Part shown: in pieces, positions 50,482-59,637 of the stretch
Numbering within the stretch: the first letter of the stretch is position 1
How the letters are laid out: every line of letters begins with the position of its first letter
Assembly (NCBI GenBank): GCA_002346225.1
Contig: DDYY01000011.1
Span: forward strand, 3,983-67,982
Length of the DNA: 64,000 nucleotides
From: Bacteroidetes bacterium UBA3022
Lineage (GTDB): Bacteria; Bacteroidota; Bacteroidia; Chitinophagales; BACL12
Direction of reading: 5' to 3'
Program-made: the position numbers and the translations under genes
The notes under the pieces: generated by a model
The model's input: only the letters and a program-made list of their open reading frames with translations
Told to the model about the DNA's origin: nothing
The model's database searches: none

Positions 50482-52020
50482 TTATTTTGTAATCCTGTCG
50501 AAGGTATAGCGCATCCTGTCTATGAAGTCAGCTACCTGCATCTGGTACTTGACTACCTTTCCGTCCTCTACTTTAAAACGGACTTTCTTGACGCCGTAAA
50601 TTATCTGGTTATAGGTGCAGACAAATTCTTCGTTTTCGCCCAAAGGCTCGAGCTCGCCATACAGGTCAGGGTGGTGTTCAAATGTAACCCGCAATTTACC
50701 ATCTACTTCGCTGATGTTGATCATACCATACACACTGCTGCGATAGTTGCCTGTATAGGCTTTTAAAGGCAGCGATGCTACTGCTCCACCGCCGCGTGCC
50801 TTGGCGTAAAGCATGGCGGTTTCCTTGGCTTCCTGTTCTTGCCGGTTTTCGAAGAAACCATAATAAGTGGCACTGATATTCCGATAGGGCATGTCCAGCC
50901 AGCTTTCAATTATTTGCATCTTCAGTGCTTCGTAAAACCAGTTGGCATCGGTATTGGTCAGCACAACAATGCCTAAGTCGAGTTCCGGTAAAAAGCAGGT
51001 CGTGGTTACGAAACCATTTGCACCACCATCATGCCATACCATTTTTTTGCCGTTATAATCAGCCATGAACCAACCCAGACCATACAATTCAAAATGTTGC
51101 TTGTCGTACAAACCGCCACGCGTCTCACCGACGAGGTTATAAGGAGTAGTAGCCCTTGCGATAACATCCTCACTGAACAGTTGCTGATTACCCATGCGTC
51201 CTTCCTGGCTGTTCATCATCACCCATTGCGCCAGGTCATCTACACAGGAGTTGATGCTGGCAGCTGGTCCCAGGTTATCAATGTTTTCGTAAGGTTCCAC
51301 TACCAATTCGCCATCGTGCAGCGTATAACCGATGCAGGCGTTTTTATCTTTAAGCAGCGCTGAATAGGTAGTGCTGCTGCGATTCATTTTCAATGGACGG
51401 AAAATCTCCTGCGCTATATAATCGTCCCATGACTTGCCAGTAACCTCCGGAATGATTTCACCGGCTGCTACAAATCCCATATTGCAGTAGCCGTACCCAT
51501 CGCGAAAATTGTATTGTGGCTCATGGACGTCCATGCGTTCGAGGAGTTCTTTCCTGCTCAAGTCGCTTCCCCAGTGCAGGAAATCGCCCTGAAAGGTCTG
51601 TAATCCAATTCTGTGGGTGAGCATATCCTTGATGGTGACCATTTCTGTGGCACAGTCATCATACAAATCAAGCCAGGGCAGATATTGGCGAACAGGATCA
51701 TCCAGGTTTAGCTTCCCTTCTTCCTCCAGCATGGCAATAGCTGTTCCGGTGAATGCTTTACTGTTGCTGGCCACCATAAATAGGGTAGATGCATCTACCG
51801 GTTTCCCGGTTTGAATATCCGCTACACCATAGCCTTTGCTGACGAGAATTTTCCCATCTTTTACAATGGCAACTGCCGCTCCCGGAATTTGCCACCGCGC
51901 CATTTCGCGCTGCATAAAGCTATCCAGGCTATCACTGACAAATGAAGGCACTTGTCCGATGCTGCTGCTGGAGATGGTCAAGAAAAGTACACAGAAAAAC
52001 GTATTAAATTTATTCATCAT
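50482..52020 (-). CDS. Secreted serine hydrolase of the beta-lactamase (class C/PBP4*) fold
   Basis: The 512-residue protein has a signal peptide (cut probably after SIGQ) and a class C beta-lactamase-like domain: catalytic Ser85-x-x-Lys88 (VASNSKAF), the second motif Tyr in GYGYCNMGFVAAG, and HDGGANGF as third motif. A C-terminal extension of about 110 residues (GNYRSSVYGMINISEVDGKLRVTF) corresponds to the DUF3471 domain often attached to this group. Such enzymes are usually D-amino-acid or ester hydrolases rather than resistance beta-lactamases. It overlaps the upstream WbqC stop by 4 nt (ATGA). Confidence 0.87.
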   Translation of the reverse strand: MMNKFNTFFCVLFLTISSSSIGQVPSFVSDSLDSFMQREMARWQIPGAAVAIVKDGKILVSKGYGVADIQTGKPVDASTLFMVASNSKAFTGTAIAMLEEEGKLNLDDPVRQYLPWLDLYDDCATEMVTIKDMLTHRIGLQTFQGDFLHWGSDLSRKELLERMDVHEPQYNFRDGYGYCNMGFVAAGEIIPEVTGKSWDDYIAQEIFRPLKMNRSSTTYSALLKDKNACIGYTLHDGELVVEPYENIDNLGPAASINSCVDDLAQWVMMNSQEGRMGNQQLFSEDVIARATTPYNLVGETRGGLYDKQHFELYGLGWFMADYNGKKMVWHDGGANGFVTTTCFLPELDLGIVVLTNTDANWFYEALKMQIIESWLDMPYRNISATYYGFFENRQEQEAKETAMLYAKARGGGAVASLPLKAYTGNYRSSVYGMINISEVDGKLRVTFEHHPDLYGELEPLGENEEFVCTYNQIIYGVKKVRFKVEDGKVVKYQMQVADFIDRMRYTFDRITK

Positions 52021-52646
52021 GTATTGTTTTTTTCAATAGCAGAAAGTCCTTTATTAAAGAGATGATCCAATATACTCAAATTCGGGAGAAACGCGTACCG
52101 CTCGCCAAAAACCTGTTGATAGGGAGCCAGTGTTGCTCCCAGCGCTGCATGCCGCGTGTCCTTGGTGTTTTGTGCCCGGATATCGAAAGGGTTATCCGGT
52201 TGAAAGGGCTGATACGAAGTGGTCATAATAATATCAGGGGCCATTTTCAGCGGTTTGAAGGTGAACCGCAGCAGATCGAGATTCCAGTCCAGAAGAAAGG
52301 TGTAAGGGCGCTGGTAGAAAGGTGCCAGATCGTCTTCAAAGAATTCGAAATACGCCGAGCGCCGGTAGCATGCTTCCAGGGTACGCCAGTGTTGTTGTTG
52401 CCAGCGTTCACTCTGACTGATTTTCACATCCTTGAACGGACGTCGCTCGTTTTTGCCCCTTTCCAGTGGAACGCTCAGCAGTTGCAGGCCATGCGGTCCG
52501 GCAATATAGCAGCGATTGCGCCAGCTTCCCTTCTGATAATGGGCATGAACATCCATTTGAATAACAGCTGCCGGCTGTGCCATTACATACCACGAGAGCG
52601 GCGGGAAGTAGTACAGGTCGCTGAAGTAAGTTGCAGGATTTGACAC
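52017..52646 (-). CDS. WbqC-like family protein
   Basis: The 209-residue protein has the WbqC-like signature: YYFPPLSWYVMAQPAAVIQMDVHAHYQKGSWRNRCYIAGPHGLQLLSVPLE, KDVKISQSERWQQQHWRTLEACYRRSAYFEFFEDDL. The first Tyr-Phe-Pro-Pro segment and the N-R-C/I-x-x-G core are typical. The family is named from a gene in O-antigen clusters, but its biochemistry is not well established. The start is a GTG at 52646. It is coupled to the downstream hydrolase gene by a 4-nt overlap. Confidence 0.86.
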   Translation of the reverse strand: MSNPATYFSDLYYFPPLSWYVMAQPAAVIQMDVHAHYQKGSWRNRCYIAGPHGLQLLSVPLERGKNERRPFKDVKISQSERWQQQHWRTLEACYRRSAYFEFFEDDLAPFYQRPYTFLLDWNLDLLRFTFKPLKMAPDIIMTTSYQPFQPDNPFDIRAQNTKDTRHAALGATLAPYQQVFGERYAFLPNLSILDHLFNKGLSAIEKNNT

Positions 52647-52750
52647 TAATATGAGTTAAACTGTAACAAGAAAGGGTGAATTTCGTAATTTTATTGTGTA
52701 CCTGCCAATAGGCAGTATCAGCACTAAAATTGAGCAATAAATAGGAGACT

Positions 52751-54259
52751 ATGTCGCATAAGATACGTTTCATGCATTTTTCACGCGCATTGCAGGCTGC
52801 TTGTGTTTTTCTGGTATCCCTGGGTATTTTGATGGGTACTGCTGCCGCTCAGTCTATCGAAGACCTTACCACCTTAAGGACGGCCATGTTCAGGCATCCG
52901 GAAACCGGTCCTTATGTAGAGATTTACCTTACCGTTTCGGGCAATGCACTCACTTATGAGAAAAATAACCGCTATCTCTATCAGGGAGGAGTGGATGTGG
53001 AAATCATTATTCTGGATGAGAACCTGGTGATGAATTTTGATAAATACCGCCTGAATACACCCATGCTTAAAGATTCAGCGACCGTTGATTTTTCGCTCAT
53101 CGATCAGCAACGCCTTTCCATCCCCAATAAAGGACTCAGCCTGGAAATCAATATCAGGGATATCCATGACAGTCTGAATGTGTACAAATACACCGAGGCA
53201 TTACTGCCATTGCCAGGCAATGAAATTGTTATTTCAGACCTGCAGATTTTAGATACCTTCTACCGCAGTAGTGTAGAAACCAACTTCCTGAAAAATGGAT
53301 TCGAAATGAAACCATGGCCCAGGAATTTCTTTCCGGATGAAAGGAATCATTTCCTGTTTTACGGAGAGATTTACGATTGCGATCAATACATGCAAGACGA
53401 CAATTTCCTGATAACGTTCACTATCGAAGTGGACGGTGGAAGCTCTGCAGGACAGGGTTTTACCCAATACCAGAAAGCACAGAAGGCACCTGTTATCACT
53501 TTCCTGCGCGATATGGATATTACGGAACTACCATCAGGGAATTATAATATGGTGGTGGAAGTAAGGAACCGCAACAACGAAGTCATCAAAAGGAAAAAGA
53601 CCTTCTTTCAAAGAGTGAAAAAGGGAGCCTTGAGTACCTTCGAAAACCTGGAACTGATCAATACATCCGGCACATTTGTCGATGAATACGACAGCGAACA
53701 ACTCAACTACTTTCTCGATGTGATTTATGCAGTCGCAACTGTGGAGGAAGCACGTCTTATTGCTTCTCTCACACCCAGAGTGGAAGACGATATGAAGAAG
53801 AAGTTCCTGTATAATTTCTGGTTGCAACGCAATCTTGCAGATCCTTATGATGCATGGAAGAAATACCTGACATTGGTGAAGGAAGCAAACGACTCCTTTA
53901 CCACTCCTTCACGCCAGGGGTACCGCACCGACAGGGGCAGGGTATTCCTCAAGTACGGCAGACCCTACGACAGGGTGCCTTCCGTCAATGAGCCGGGTGC
54001 GTATCCTTATGAGATTTGGTATTACACTACCATTCCCAACAAGCAGACCAATGTAGGATTTGCTTTCTATGAGCCTTCATTCGCTACCAATGATTACATC
54101 CTGTTGCATTCCAACGCCCGGGGTGAATTGCGTGACCCCAGGTGGAAGTTGAGGATTTACGAAGGCGTCGCTTCGCCCACCGATTTCTTCAACCTCGATA
54201 ATACTGAAGTGAATGATCGCCAGAATGTAGTTAGGGCTATAGACATGTACGATTTTTAA
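52751..54259 (+). CDS. GWxTD domain-containing protein
   Basis: The 502-residue protein has a signal peptide (about 1-33, ending AAAQ) and a C-terminal GWxTD domain: FWLQRNLADPYDAWKKYLTLVKEAN, then GYRTDRGRVFLKYGRPYD, where Trp of the name motif is replaced by Tyr, and PYEIWYYTTIPNKQTNVGFAFYEPS. The N-terminal half looks like beta-rich repeats (residues about 40-300). GWxTD proteins are common exported proteins of Bacteroidota and related phyla with unknown function. It precedes a glycosyltransferase gene on the same strand after 48 bp. Confidence 0.88.
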   Translation: MSHKIRFMHFSRALQAACVFLVSLGILMGTAAAQSIEDLTTLRTAMFRHPETGPYVEIYLTVSGNALTYEKNNRYLYQGGVDVEIIILDENLVMNFDKYRLNTPMLKDSATVDFSLIDQQRLSIPNKGLSLEINIRDIHDSLNVYKYTEALLPLPGNEIVISDLQILDTFYRSSVETNFLKNGFEMKPWPRNFFPDERNHFLFYGEIYDCDQYMQDDNFLITFTIEVDGGSSAGQGFTQYQKAQKAPVITFLRDMDITELPSGNYNMVVEVRNRNNEVIKRKKTFFQRVKKGALSTFENLELINTSGTFVDEYDSEQLNYFLDVIYAVATVEEARLIASLTPRVEDDMKKKFLYNFWLQRNLADPYDAWKKYLTLVKEANDSFTTPSRQGYRTDRGRVFLKYGRPYDRVPSVNEPGAYPYEIWYYTTIPNKQTNVGFAFYEPSFATNDYILLHSNARGELRDPRWKLRIYEGVASPTDFFNLDNTEVNDRQNVVRAIDMYDF

Positions 54260-54307
54260 CGCAACTGTGCGCCGCTAAACGCTCCATAATCCTTATCTTG
54301 AGCCCGA

Positions 54308-55375
54308 ATGGATGCTGACGATATTCTGCAACATCCGCATGTAGCGGTAGTTATCCTAACCTGGAATGGACGGAAATGGCTGGAGCAATTCTTGCCCTCA
54401 GTCGTCCGGTCCACGTGGCCGTCACTCGATATCATTGTAGCCGACAATCAGAGTACTGATGATACCGTTGCCTTTTTGAGAGCGCATTATCCTGCTGTGA
54501 AAATCATTGACACAGGTGGAAACTACGGTTTTGCGAAAGGCTACAATATAGCGCTGCAGCAGGTTACGGCTGAATACTTCATTCTGCTCAATCAGGATGT
54601 GGAGGTCACCCCCGACTGGATAGAACCCTTGATTGGAGCCATGGAGCTCGACAGCGATATGGGTGCCTGCCAACCCAAAATACGCGCCTATCGGGATAAG
54701 CCTGCATTTGAGCACGCAGGTGCAGCCGGAGGTTTCATAGATGCGTTGGGATATCCGTTTTGCAGGGGTAGAATATTTGATAAGGTAGAATACGATAAAG
54801 GACAATATGATATGCCACAGGAAGTGTTCTGGGCAAGTGGCGCTGCGCTATGTATCCGTCCCGAGTTATTCAGGCGTTTTCGGGGTTTCGACGCCGATTA
54901 CTTTGCCCATATGGAAGAAATAGATTTGTGCTGGCGATTGAAAAGAGCCGGCTACCGCATAGGTGTGGTTCCATCTTCGGTAGTGTACCATGTTGGAGGC
55001 GGCAGTTTGCCGAAGGAAGATCCCCGAAAGATTTTTCTCAATTTCAGGAACAGCCTCAGCATGCTGTATAAGAACCTCGAACTCCTGGAATTGCTGTGGA
55101 AACTTCCTTTGCGCTTACTGGTGCTGGATGTTATTGCACTGCTGAAGTCCGTGAAAGAGGGTAAATGGCGCGAGGCATGGGCAATCATAAGAGCCGACTG
55201 GTACTTTGTGTGGAGCTGGCCCTCGCAGGTCTGGAAACGCAACCGCACCAGAAAAATCATTCAGCACAATGCCATAGGACCTTCAAGGGTGAAAAAGTCG
55301 GGATACTACCATGGCAGCATCATCTGGCAGCATTTCGTGCGCGGCAGGGATGCCTTCTCTGATTTAGATGTCTGA
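54308..55375 (+). CDS. Family 2 glycosyltransferase (rhamnosyltransferase-like)
   Basis: The 355-residue protein is a GT2 enzyme: VAVVILTWNGRKWLEQFLPSV, DIIVADNQSTDDTVAFL, GNYGFAKGYNIALQQ, YFILLNQDVEVTPDW, and the downstream WASGAALCIRPELFRRF and HMEEIDLCWRLKRAGYRIGVVPSSVVYHVGGGSL. The DExDxCWR and H-x-GG segments are typical of the rhamnosyltransferase-like subgroup. The C-terminal 100 residues contain a hydrophobic, basic region likely to lie on the membrane. The 3' end overlaps aroQ by 12 bp. Confidence 0.9.
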   Translation: MDADDILQHPHVAVVILTWNGRKWLEQFLPSVVRSTWPSLDIIVADNQSTDDTVAFLRAHYPAVKIIDTGGNYGFAKGYNIALQQVTAEYFILLNQDVEVTPDWIEPLIGAMELDSDMGACQPKIRAYRDKPAFEHAGAAGGFIDALGYPFCRGRIFDKVEYDKGQYDMPQEVFWASGAALCIRPELFRRFRGFDADYFAHMEEIDLCWRLKRAGYRIGVVPSSVVYHVGGGSLPKEDPRKIFLNFRNSLSMLYKNLELLELLWKLPLRLLVLDVIALLKSVKEGKWREAWAIIRADWYFVWSWPSQVWKRNRTRKIIQHNAIGPSRVKKSGYYHGSIIWQHFVRGRDAFSDLDV

Positions 55376-55792
55376 TTTCTGGCGAAACCATTGCAACGCA
55401 GCATCGTATCCGGCAAGTCCCAGTCCGGCTATTAATCCCACACAACGCCCGGCCAGTACATCACCATGCCGAAAGGCTTCTCTACTGAAAGTATTGCTGA
55501 TATGCACCTCCAGGACAGGAGCAGTTATAGAGCTTATAGCATCTGCGATGGCGTAGGAGGTATGGGAATAGGCGCCGGCATTCAGAATAATACCATTCAC
55601 CTCGAATCCAATTGTCTGTAAGTGATCTATCAGTGCGCCTTCAGCATTACTTTGAAAAAAGCTGATTTGCGCATCCGGAAAACGCTGTTCCAGCACTTTC
55701 AGGTAGTCGGCGAAATTGGTGCTGCCATAAATATGGGGCTCTCTCTTGCCCAGGAGATTCAGATTGGGACCGTGTACTATGGCAATTTTCAT
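55364..55792 (-). CDS. aroQ: 3-dehydroquinate dehydratase, type II
   Basis: AroQ removes water from 3-dehydroquinate in the shikimate pathway. The 142-residue protein shows the type II signatures: IAIVHGPNLNLLGKREPHIYG with the catalytic Arg/Tyr lid, ISFFQSNAEGALIDHLQ, IILNAGAYSHTSYAIADAI, and VLEVHISNTFSREAFRHGDV with the catalytic His. Length is standard. It is a single gene, convergent with and overlapping the glycosyltransferase gene by 12 bp. Confidence 0.95.
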   Translation of the reverse strand: MKIAIVHGPNLNLLGKREPHIYGSTNFADYLKVLEQRFPDAQISFFQSNAEGALIDHLQTIGFEVNGIILNAGAYSHTSYAIADAISSITAPVLEVHISNTFSREAFRHGDVLAGRCVGLIAGLGLAGYDAALQWFRQKSDI

Positions 55793-55900
55793 GTGGCTAA
55801 ATTAATTATTCAACCGCATAGTTCAGCAAATGGTACGTTCACAGCCATTCGGTACATAACTGAATAAGAACTGCCGTTCATGTCCTGTATCTTGCAATGC

Positions 55901-56812
55901 GTGAATTGGAAGCAAGCCATACCGGAGTTTAAAAGTCATCTCATGCTGGAACGCAGTATGGCTGCTAACTCAGTAGGCGCCTATATCAGGGATGTACAAA
56001 AGCTGGCGGCCTTTATGCTGCAGGAGTTTCCCGACACAGGTCCGCTGGCAGTTCAAAGCCATCATCTCGAAGCTTTTCTGGTGCACCTGCATGAAGCCGG
56101 GATGAATGCAAAAAGCCAGGCGCGCATCATCAGCGGTATAAGGTCATTCTTTAAATTCCTGCAACTGGAAGATGCCATGGATACCGATCCTGCGCAGTTG
56201 CTCGACCTCCCCAAATTAAACCGGAAATTGCCGCACACGCTTAGCTTCGAAGAAATCAACGCAATCATCGCCACCATCGATTTAAGCAAACCGGAGGGTA
56301 TGCGCAACAAGGCTATCATTGATACACTGTACGGTTGCGGGGTGCGGGTGAGCGAGCTAACCGGACTGCTGATTTCCAATATTTATGCAGAAGAAGAATT
56401 CATTCGGGTAGTAGGGAAGGGCGATAAAGACCGACTCATCCCAGTTGGACCCACAACCTTGAAGAGTATAACCCTGTACCTGCAAACCGTCAGGGTGCAT
56501 CAGTCCATTGCCCGCGGATTTGAAGACCATGTGTTCCTCAACAGAAACGGAAAAGCGCTTTCGCGGGTATATATATTTAAGATGTTGCGCGCGGCAGCAC
56601 AATCGGCGGGTATACAGAAAACTATTTCCCCCCATACCCTGCGGCACTCCTTTGCCACCCATTTGCTGGAAGGAGGTGCCGATTTGCGGGCAGTGCAGGA
56701 AATGCTGGGACACGAGAGTATCACAACCACAGAGATCTATACCCATATGGATCGCTCTTTCCTGAAAGATACTTTACTGCAGTTTCACCCCAGGTTTCAG
56801 ATGGGCAAATGA
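55901..56812 (+). CDS. xerD: Tyrosine recombinase XerC/XerD
   Basis: The protein (303 residues from a GTG at 55901; 310 from the ATG at 55880) is a housekeeping-type tyrosine recombinase that resolves chromosome dimers at dif. The N-terminal SAM-like domain (about 1-90) is followed by a catalytic domain with Arg in YGCGVRVSELTGL, Lys in VVGKGDKDRL, HTLRHSFATHLLEGGADLRAVQEMLGH (His-x-x-Arg and His) and the nucleophile Tyr in TTEIYTHMD. The GTG start gives MNWKQAIPEFKSHLMLERSM, close to Bacteroidota XerD, whereas MSCILQCV looks foreign. It stands beside tRNA-Leu but has housekeeping rather than integrase features. Confidence 0.92.
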   Translation: MNWKQAIPEFKSHLMLERSMAANSVGAYIRDVQKLAAFMLQEFPDTGPLAVQSHHLEAFLVHLHEAGMNAKSQARIISGIRSFFKFLQLEDAMDTDPAQLLDLPKLNRKLPHTLSFEEINAIIATIDLSKPEGMRNKAIIDTLYGCGVRVSELTGLLISNIYAEEEFIRVVGKGDKDRLIPVGPTTLKSITLYLQTVRVHQSIARGFEDHVFLNRNGKALSRVYIFKMLRAAAQSAGIQKTISPHTLRHSFATHLLEGGADLRAVQEMLGHESITTTEIYTHMDRSFLKDTLLQFHPRFQMGK

Positions 56813-56840
56813 CAGGAAAAATAGAGGGACTGCTCCCAAT

Positions 56841-56866
56841 AAAAAACCCATCCTTAGGATGGGTTT
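56841..56866 (-). terminator. Terminator of tRNA-Leu
   Basis: On the minus strand AAACCCATCC (56866-56857) pairs perfectly with GGATGGGTTT (56853-56844) around a 3-nt loop and is followed by T residues. It starts 8 bp after the tRNA. Confidence 0.9.
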
Positions 56867-56873
56867 GAAGAGG

Positions 56874-56957
56874 TGCCCAGGACTGGACTCGAACCAGCAC
56901 AGCCTTGCGGCCACTACCCCCTCAAAGTAGCGTGTCTACCAATTTCACCACCTGGGC
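56874..56957 (-). tRNA. tRNA-Leu (GAG)
   Basis: Eighty-four bases read on the minus strand fold as a leucine tRNA: acceptor stem GCCCAGG/CCTGGGC, D arm with AAATTGGTAGAC, anticodon stem CTACT/GGTAG with loop TTGAGGG (anticodon GAG), a long variable arm and a T arm with GGTTCGAGTCC. The discriminator is A and CCA is not encoded (ACCT follows). A TAACTTTG box lies directly upstream and a perfect terminator downstream, so it is its own transcription unit. Confidence 0.95.
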
Positions 56958-56965
56958 GGGGGATG

Positions 56966-56973
56966 CAAAGTTA
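56966..56973 (-). promoter_or_regulatory. -7 box of tRNA-Leu
   Basis: Perfect TAACTTTG on the minus strand, 8 bp before the first base of the tRNA, so transcription would begin at or within 1-3 nt of the mature 5' end. Confidence 0.6.
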
Positions 56974-57215
56974 TGCCAATTTCCTGAATTGAAAACTACC
57001 TCTTACTGATTTTTTAAGGAGGGGCGGGAAGAGACTCAGGCCCTGTGCAAAGTGCCATGCCAGTAGCTGCCTGTTACACTTGAATGGTATGGCTTCCATA
57101 GGTGACGTGGTAGCGGCGGAATGTATTTTTCTGAGCCGCTTGCCGAATAGTAAGCAGTATAAAGATGGAATGAGAGGCATAATCTACCTTGGAATGGCGG
57201 GGTTAAAGACCTATA
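56974..57215. other. Gap between tRNA-Leu and the PspC gene
   Basis: It holds a minus-strand frame of 69 codons (56971-57180) whose stop TAA is part of the tRNA promoter box. It has no recognisable motif and no promoter. I regard it as unlikely to be a gene. Nothing else is seen. Confidence 0.5.
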
Positions 57216-57437
57216 TTACATGTCTTTCAAGGGACTCATGAATCCGCGCATATAGTCCCTTAGCCGCAGGAGAAATGCCATGCTCATGTAGACGATTACA
57301 GGTGAACCGAGTGTGAGGAAGGTAGCATAGACAAAAAATAGTCGGATGCGGGAGGAGGAAATCCCCATGCGGTCTCCCAGGTAGGTACACACTCCGTATG
57401 CGCCTGTTTCCACCATATGTTTAATCTGTTCTAGCAT
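57216..57437 (-). CDS. PspC domain protein
   Basis: The 73-residue protein has the PspC pattern: YGVCTYLGDRMGISSSRIRLFFVYATFLTLGSPVIVYMSMAFLLRLRD, i.e. a short GVC-x-YLG-x-x-x-G helix-turn then a membrane helix. PspC proteins sit in the inner membrane and in enterobacteria help sense phage-shock-type stress; a role in this organism is unknown. The ATG at 57437 is preferred to a start at 57464 inside the upstream gene, leaving 4 bp between the two genes. It ends the minus-strand run that begins with mrp. Confidence 0.87.
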   Translation of the reverse strand: MLEQIKHMVETGAYGVCTYLGDRMGISSSRIRLFFVYATFLTLGSPVIVYMSMAFLLRLRDYMRGFMSPLKDM

Positions 57438-57441
57438 TGCT

Positions 57442-58722
57442 TCAAATATAACTAATTTTTCCAAGTATGTGGTAGCCTATCTGACAGTCCAGGCAGCGTT
57501 TAGGCACGCAAAAATCCTTGTAGAGGTGCAGTAGCGCCTGCGTTTGCACGGCGTTTTCCGGCGACCATCCAAGCTTTTTCCACCCTCTGATAATCTTATT
57601 GTTTTCAGGAGGTAGCGTGCTGAGTAATTGTAACGCTGCTTCTATTTGATCGGTGTTGTCTGTGAGTTGCGCATACAGCAGCCGAAGGGGAACTATACTG
57701 TTGATAATAATAGAAGCAATCATTTGCTTTCCGAGCATGCGAGGTGTCGCATCGCCACTTTTATGAAAATGATAATGCTCCTGCCAGTAGGGACTGGCAG
57801 CAACTTCGAGCATGTGCTGCAATCCCTTGCTGTCCAGGTGAAGGATGCTATCCAGTAAATGAGGTGTTTGCCGGACAATAGCAGCCAGCTGACTGATTCT
57901 TATCGTGGGGAAATGACCCGGGCGCATTCTGCCAAACTTCCAGATACTGCCATCCATAGTAACGAGATTGTATTTTTTTTGCCAGTGCCTGAAATCTGTT
58001 TGCATTTTATGGGGGTACAATTCACCAAAGCTGCCCTGCAACATTCCGGCGGTTCCCAAAAGTATACTTTCCATTTCCAGAGGTTGCCCGACATGCCTTT
58101 TCAGCAGGGCGAGTGGGACATTACGCGACAACTGCTCCATAGGCTCGGCATTTACCGGATTCCCCATGCTTCTCGCCAGCAATTGCCAGGCAGTTTCATT
58201 CCAGTCCCCGGTGTTAGCCTGTAAGCGGGTGTGCAGCCGAATTGCTTTTTCTTCTAAGCGCAATACGGACAATCTTTCCAGCCAGGGGGTCAACGGAAGG
58301 TCAGGAGGGAGGGGGTGATGGGCTGCGCAAGGTATCCATGACCCCGTTTCCATCATTTGCCGGAAATGCAATAGCAGGCGATGATCGATATAGGGCTCGA
58401 GCTCCAGTGTCGGAATGGGAAACGCAGCTAAGTTATGCCGGTATACTACATGCAGAATAACATTGTTGTAGGCAGCATCTGTCTGGTGTCCGTGTTCATA
58501 CCATTGTCGCGATGTAACATGCAATTCCACATTACCTGCCCACAAGGTGTTGCCTATGCGGATGCGCGCATTGCTGAAATCCGGACCGGAATGATGATTG
58601 TGCGTGCCGGGATGCAGCACCTGAACCGATTCTCCGTCGGTGGTTACCAGGCCTTCATTCCGGAAAAGGCGCATCTTCCAGATAAAATGCAATAGCGACT
58701 CACTGAGACCAACGGGTAACAT
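57442..58722 (-). CDS. DUF2851 family protein
   Basis: The 426-residue protein matches DUF2851 of Bacteroidota: ESLLHFIWKMRLFRNEGLVTTDGESVQVLHPGTHNHHSGPDFSNARIRIGNTLWAGNVELHVTSRQWYEHGHQTDAAYNNVILHVVY. The conserved N-H-H-S-G-P-D-F and G-N-V-E-L-H segments look like a metal-binding nuclease-type core, but no biochemistry is known to me. Late Cys residues (CVPKRCLDCQIGYHIL) may bind metal. It is cotranscribed with pyrF and nfu. Confidence 0.9.
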   Translation of the reverse strand: MLPVGLSESLLHFIWKMRLFRNEGLVTTDGESVQVLHPGTHNHHSGPDFSNARIRIGNTLWAGNVELHVTSRQWYEHGHQTDAAYNNVILHVVYRHNLAAFPIPTLELEPYIDHRLLLHFRQMMETGSWIPCAAHHPLPPDLPLTPWLERLSVLRLEEKAIRLHTRLQANTGDWNETAWQLLARSMGNPVNAEPMEQLSRNVPLALLKRHVGQPLEMESILLGTAGMLQGSFGELYPHKMQTDFRHWQKKYNLVTMDGSIWKFGRMRPGHFPTIRISQLAAIVRQTPHLLDSILHLDSKGLQHMLEVAASPYWQEHYHFHKSGDATPRMLGKQMIASIIINSIVPLRLLYAQLTDNTDQIEAALQLLSTLPPENNKIIRGWKKLGWSPENAVQTQALLHLYKDFCVPKRCLDCQIGYHILGKISYI

Positions 58723-58791
58723 CTACCGTAAAAATAACGGGCAGCGCACGTGCGGGAAAGCTACTGATGGAAGAATGAAAACTTAAACGTT

Positions 58792-59607
58792 TCAGAGCCC
58801 GATACTGCTGAGATGACGGCTCATTTCCTGTTGAACAGCTGCCGCACTTTCTGCCGCTGCCCTGTCGAAATCATTGCCGGAGGAAGCATAGATAATTTGC
58901 CTGGTAGAGTTAACCAATAATCCGCAATCATCATTGCTTCCATGTTGTGTTACCGCTGCCAGGTCGCCACCTTGCGCACCAACACCGGGTACCAGCAGAA
59001 AGTGTTTTGGAACTATTTTTCTGACAACGTCAAAACTTTCCGGATGGGTGGCACCTACCACAAACATCAGGTTGTCCGGATTTCCCCACTGACTGGCTTT
59101 TTCCAGCACCTTTTCATAAAGGGTAACACCATCCTCCTGCATCAGCTGAAAGTCGGCTGAACCTTTGTTGCTGGTATGTGCAAGTAATATCACCCATTTG
59201 TTGTCGAACTCCAGAAAGGGAGCTACAGAATCTTCGCCCATGTAAGGAGCTACAGTGATAGAGTCAAATTGCATGTGTTCAAAAAAAGCAGCGGCATATC
59301 GCTTGGAAGTATTCCCGATATCACCCCGCTTTGCATCTGCAATTTTAAAATGTGTTTCCGGAATGTAGGCTTCCGTCATTTCCAGCTGCTTCCAGCCATC
59401 GCTGCCATAGGCTTCGTAGAATGCTACGTTGGGTTTGTAGGCCACGCAGTAATCCCGGGTAGCATCGATGATGGCTTTATTGAATTCGAAAAGGGGATAG
59501 CGCATGCTCCTGAACTTTTCCGGAATCTTATTTAAATCCGTGTCAAGCCCTACGCAGAGGTAAGAGCGTTGCTGCTGTATCCGTTGTATAAGTTCCTGAC
59601 GGGTCAC
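58792..59607 (-). CDS. pyrF: Orotidine 5'-phosphate decarboxylase (type 2)
   Basis: PyrF converts OMP to UMP in pyrimidine synthesis. The 271-residue protein belongs to the longer type 2 group: LCVGLDTDLNKIPEKF, EFNKAIIDATRDYCVAYKPNVAFYE, and the catalytic lysine/aspartate segment FKIADAKRGDIGNTSKRYAAAFFE, then VVGATHPESFDVVRKI and VPGVGAQGGDL for the phosphate. The start is a GTG at 59607. It is 30 bp after nfu on the same strand and 69 bp before DUF2851. Confidence 0.95.
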   Translation of the reverse strand: MTRQELIQRIQQQRSYLCVGLDTDLNKIPEKFRSMRYPLFEFNKAIIDATRDYCVAYKPNVAFYEAYGSDGWKQLEMTEAYIPETHFKIADAKRGDIGNTSKRYAAAFFEHMQFDSITVAPYMGEDSVAPFLEFDNKWVILLAHTSNKGSADFQLMQEDGVTLYEKVLEKASQWGNPDNLMFVVGATHPESFDVVRKIVPKHFLLVPGVGAQGGDLAAVTQHGSNDDCGLLVNSTRQIIYASSGNDFDRAAAESAAAVQQEMSRHLSSIGL

Positions 59608-59637
59608 GCGGTTGTATTAGGGGTAAGCAGTGGAGGA

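Noticed and set aside
50482..52020. Beta-lactam resistance gene
   Set aside because: The SxxK/Tyr fold is shared by many esterases and peptidases; the fused C-terminal DUF3471-like domain and absence of a regulator argue against a resistance enzyme.
55901..56957. Tyrosine recombinase next to a tRNA as the edge of an integrated element
   Set aside because: The recombinase has the length and motifs of housekeeping XerC/XerD, no partial tRNA copy or direct repeat is visible nearby, and the flanking genes (aroQ, pyrF, mrp, topA) are all core genes.
56971..57180. 69-codon minus-strand frame between tRNA-Leu and the PspC gene
   Set aside because: Its stop codon is part of the tRNA promoter box, it has no motif or signal, and no promoter of its own; probably non-coding.
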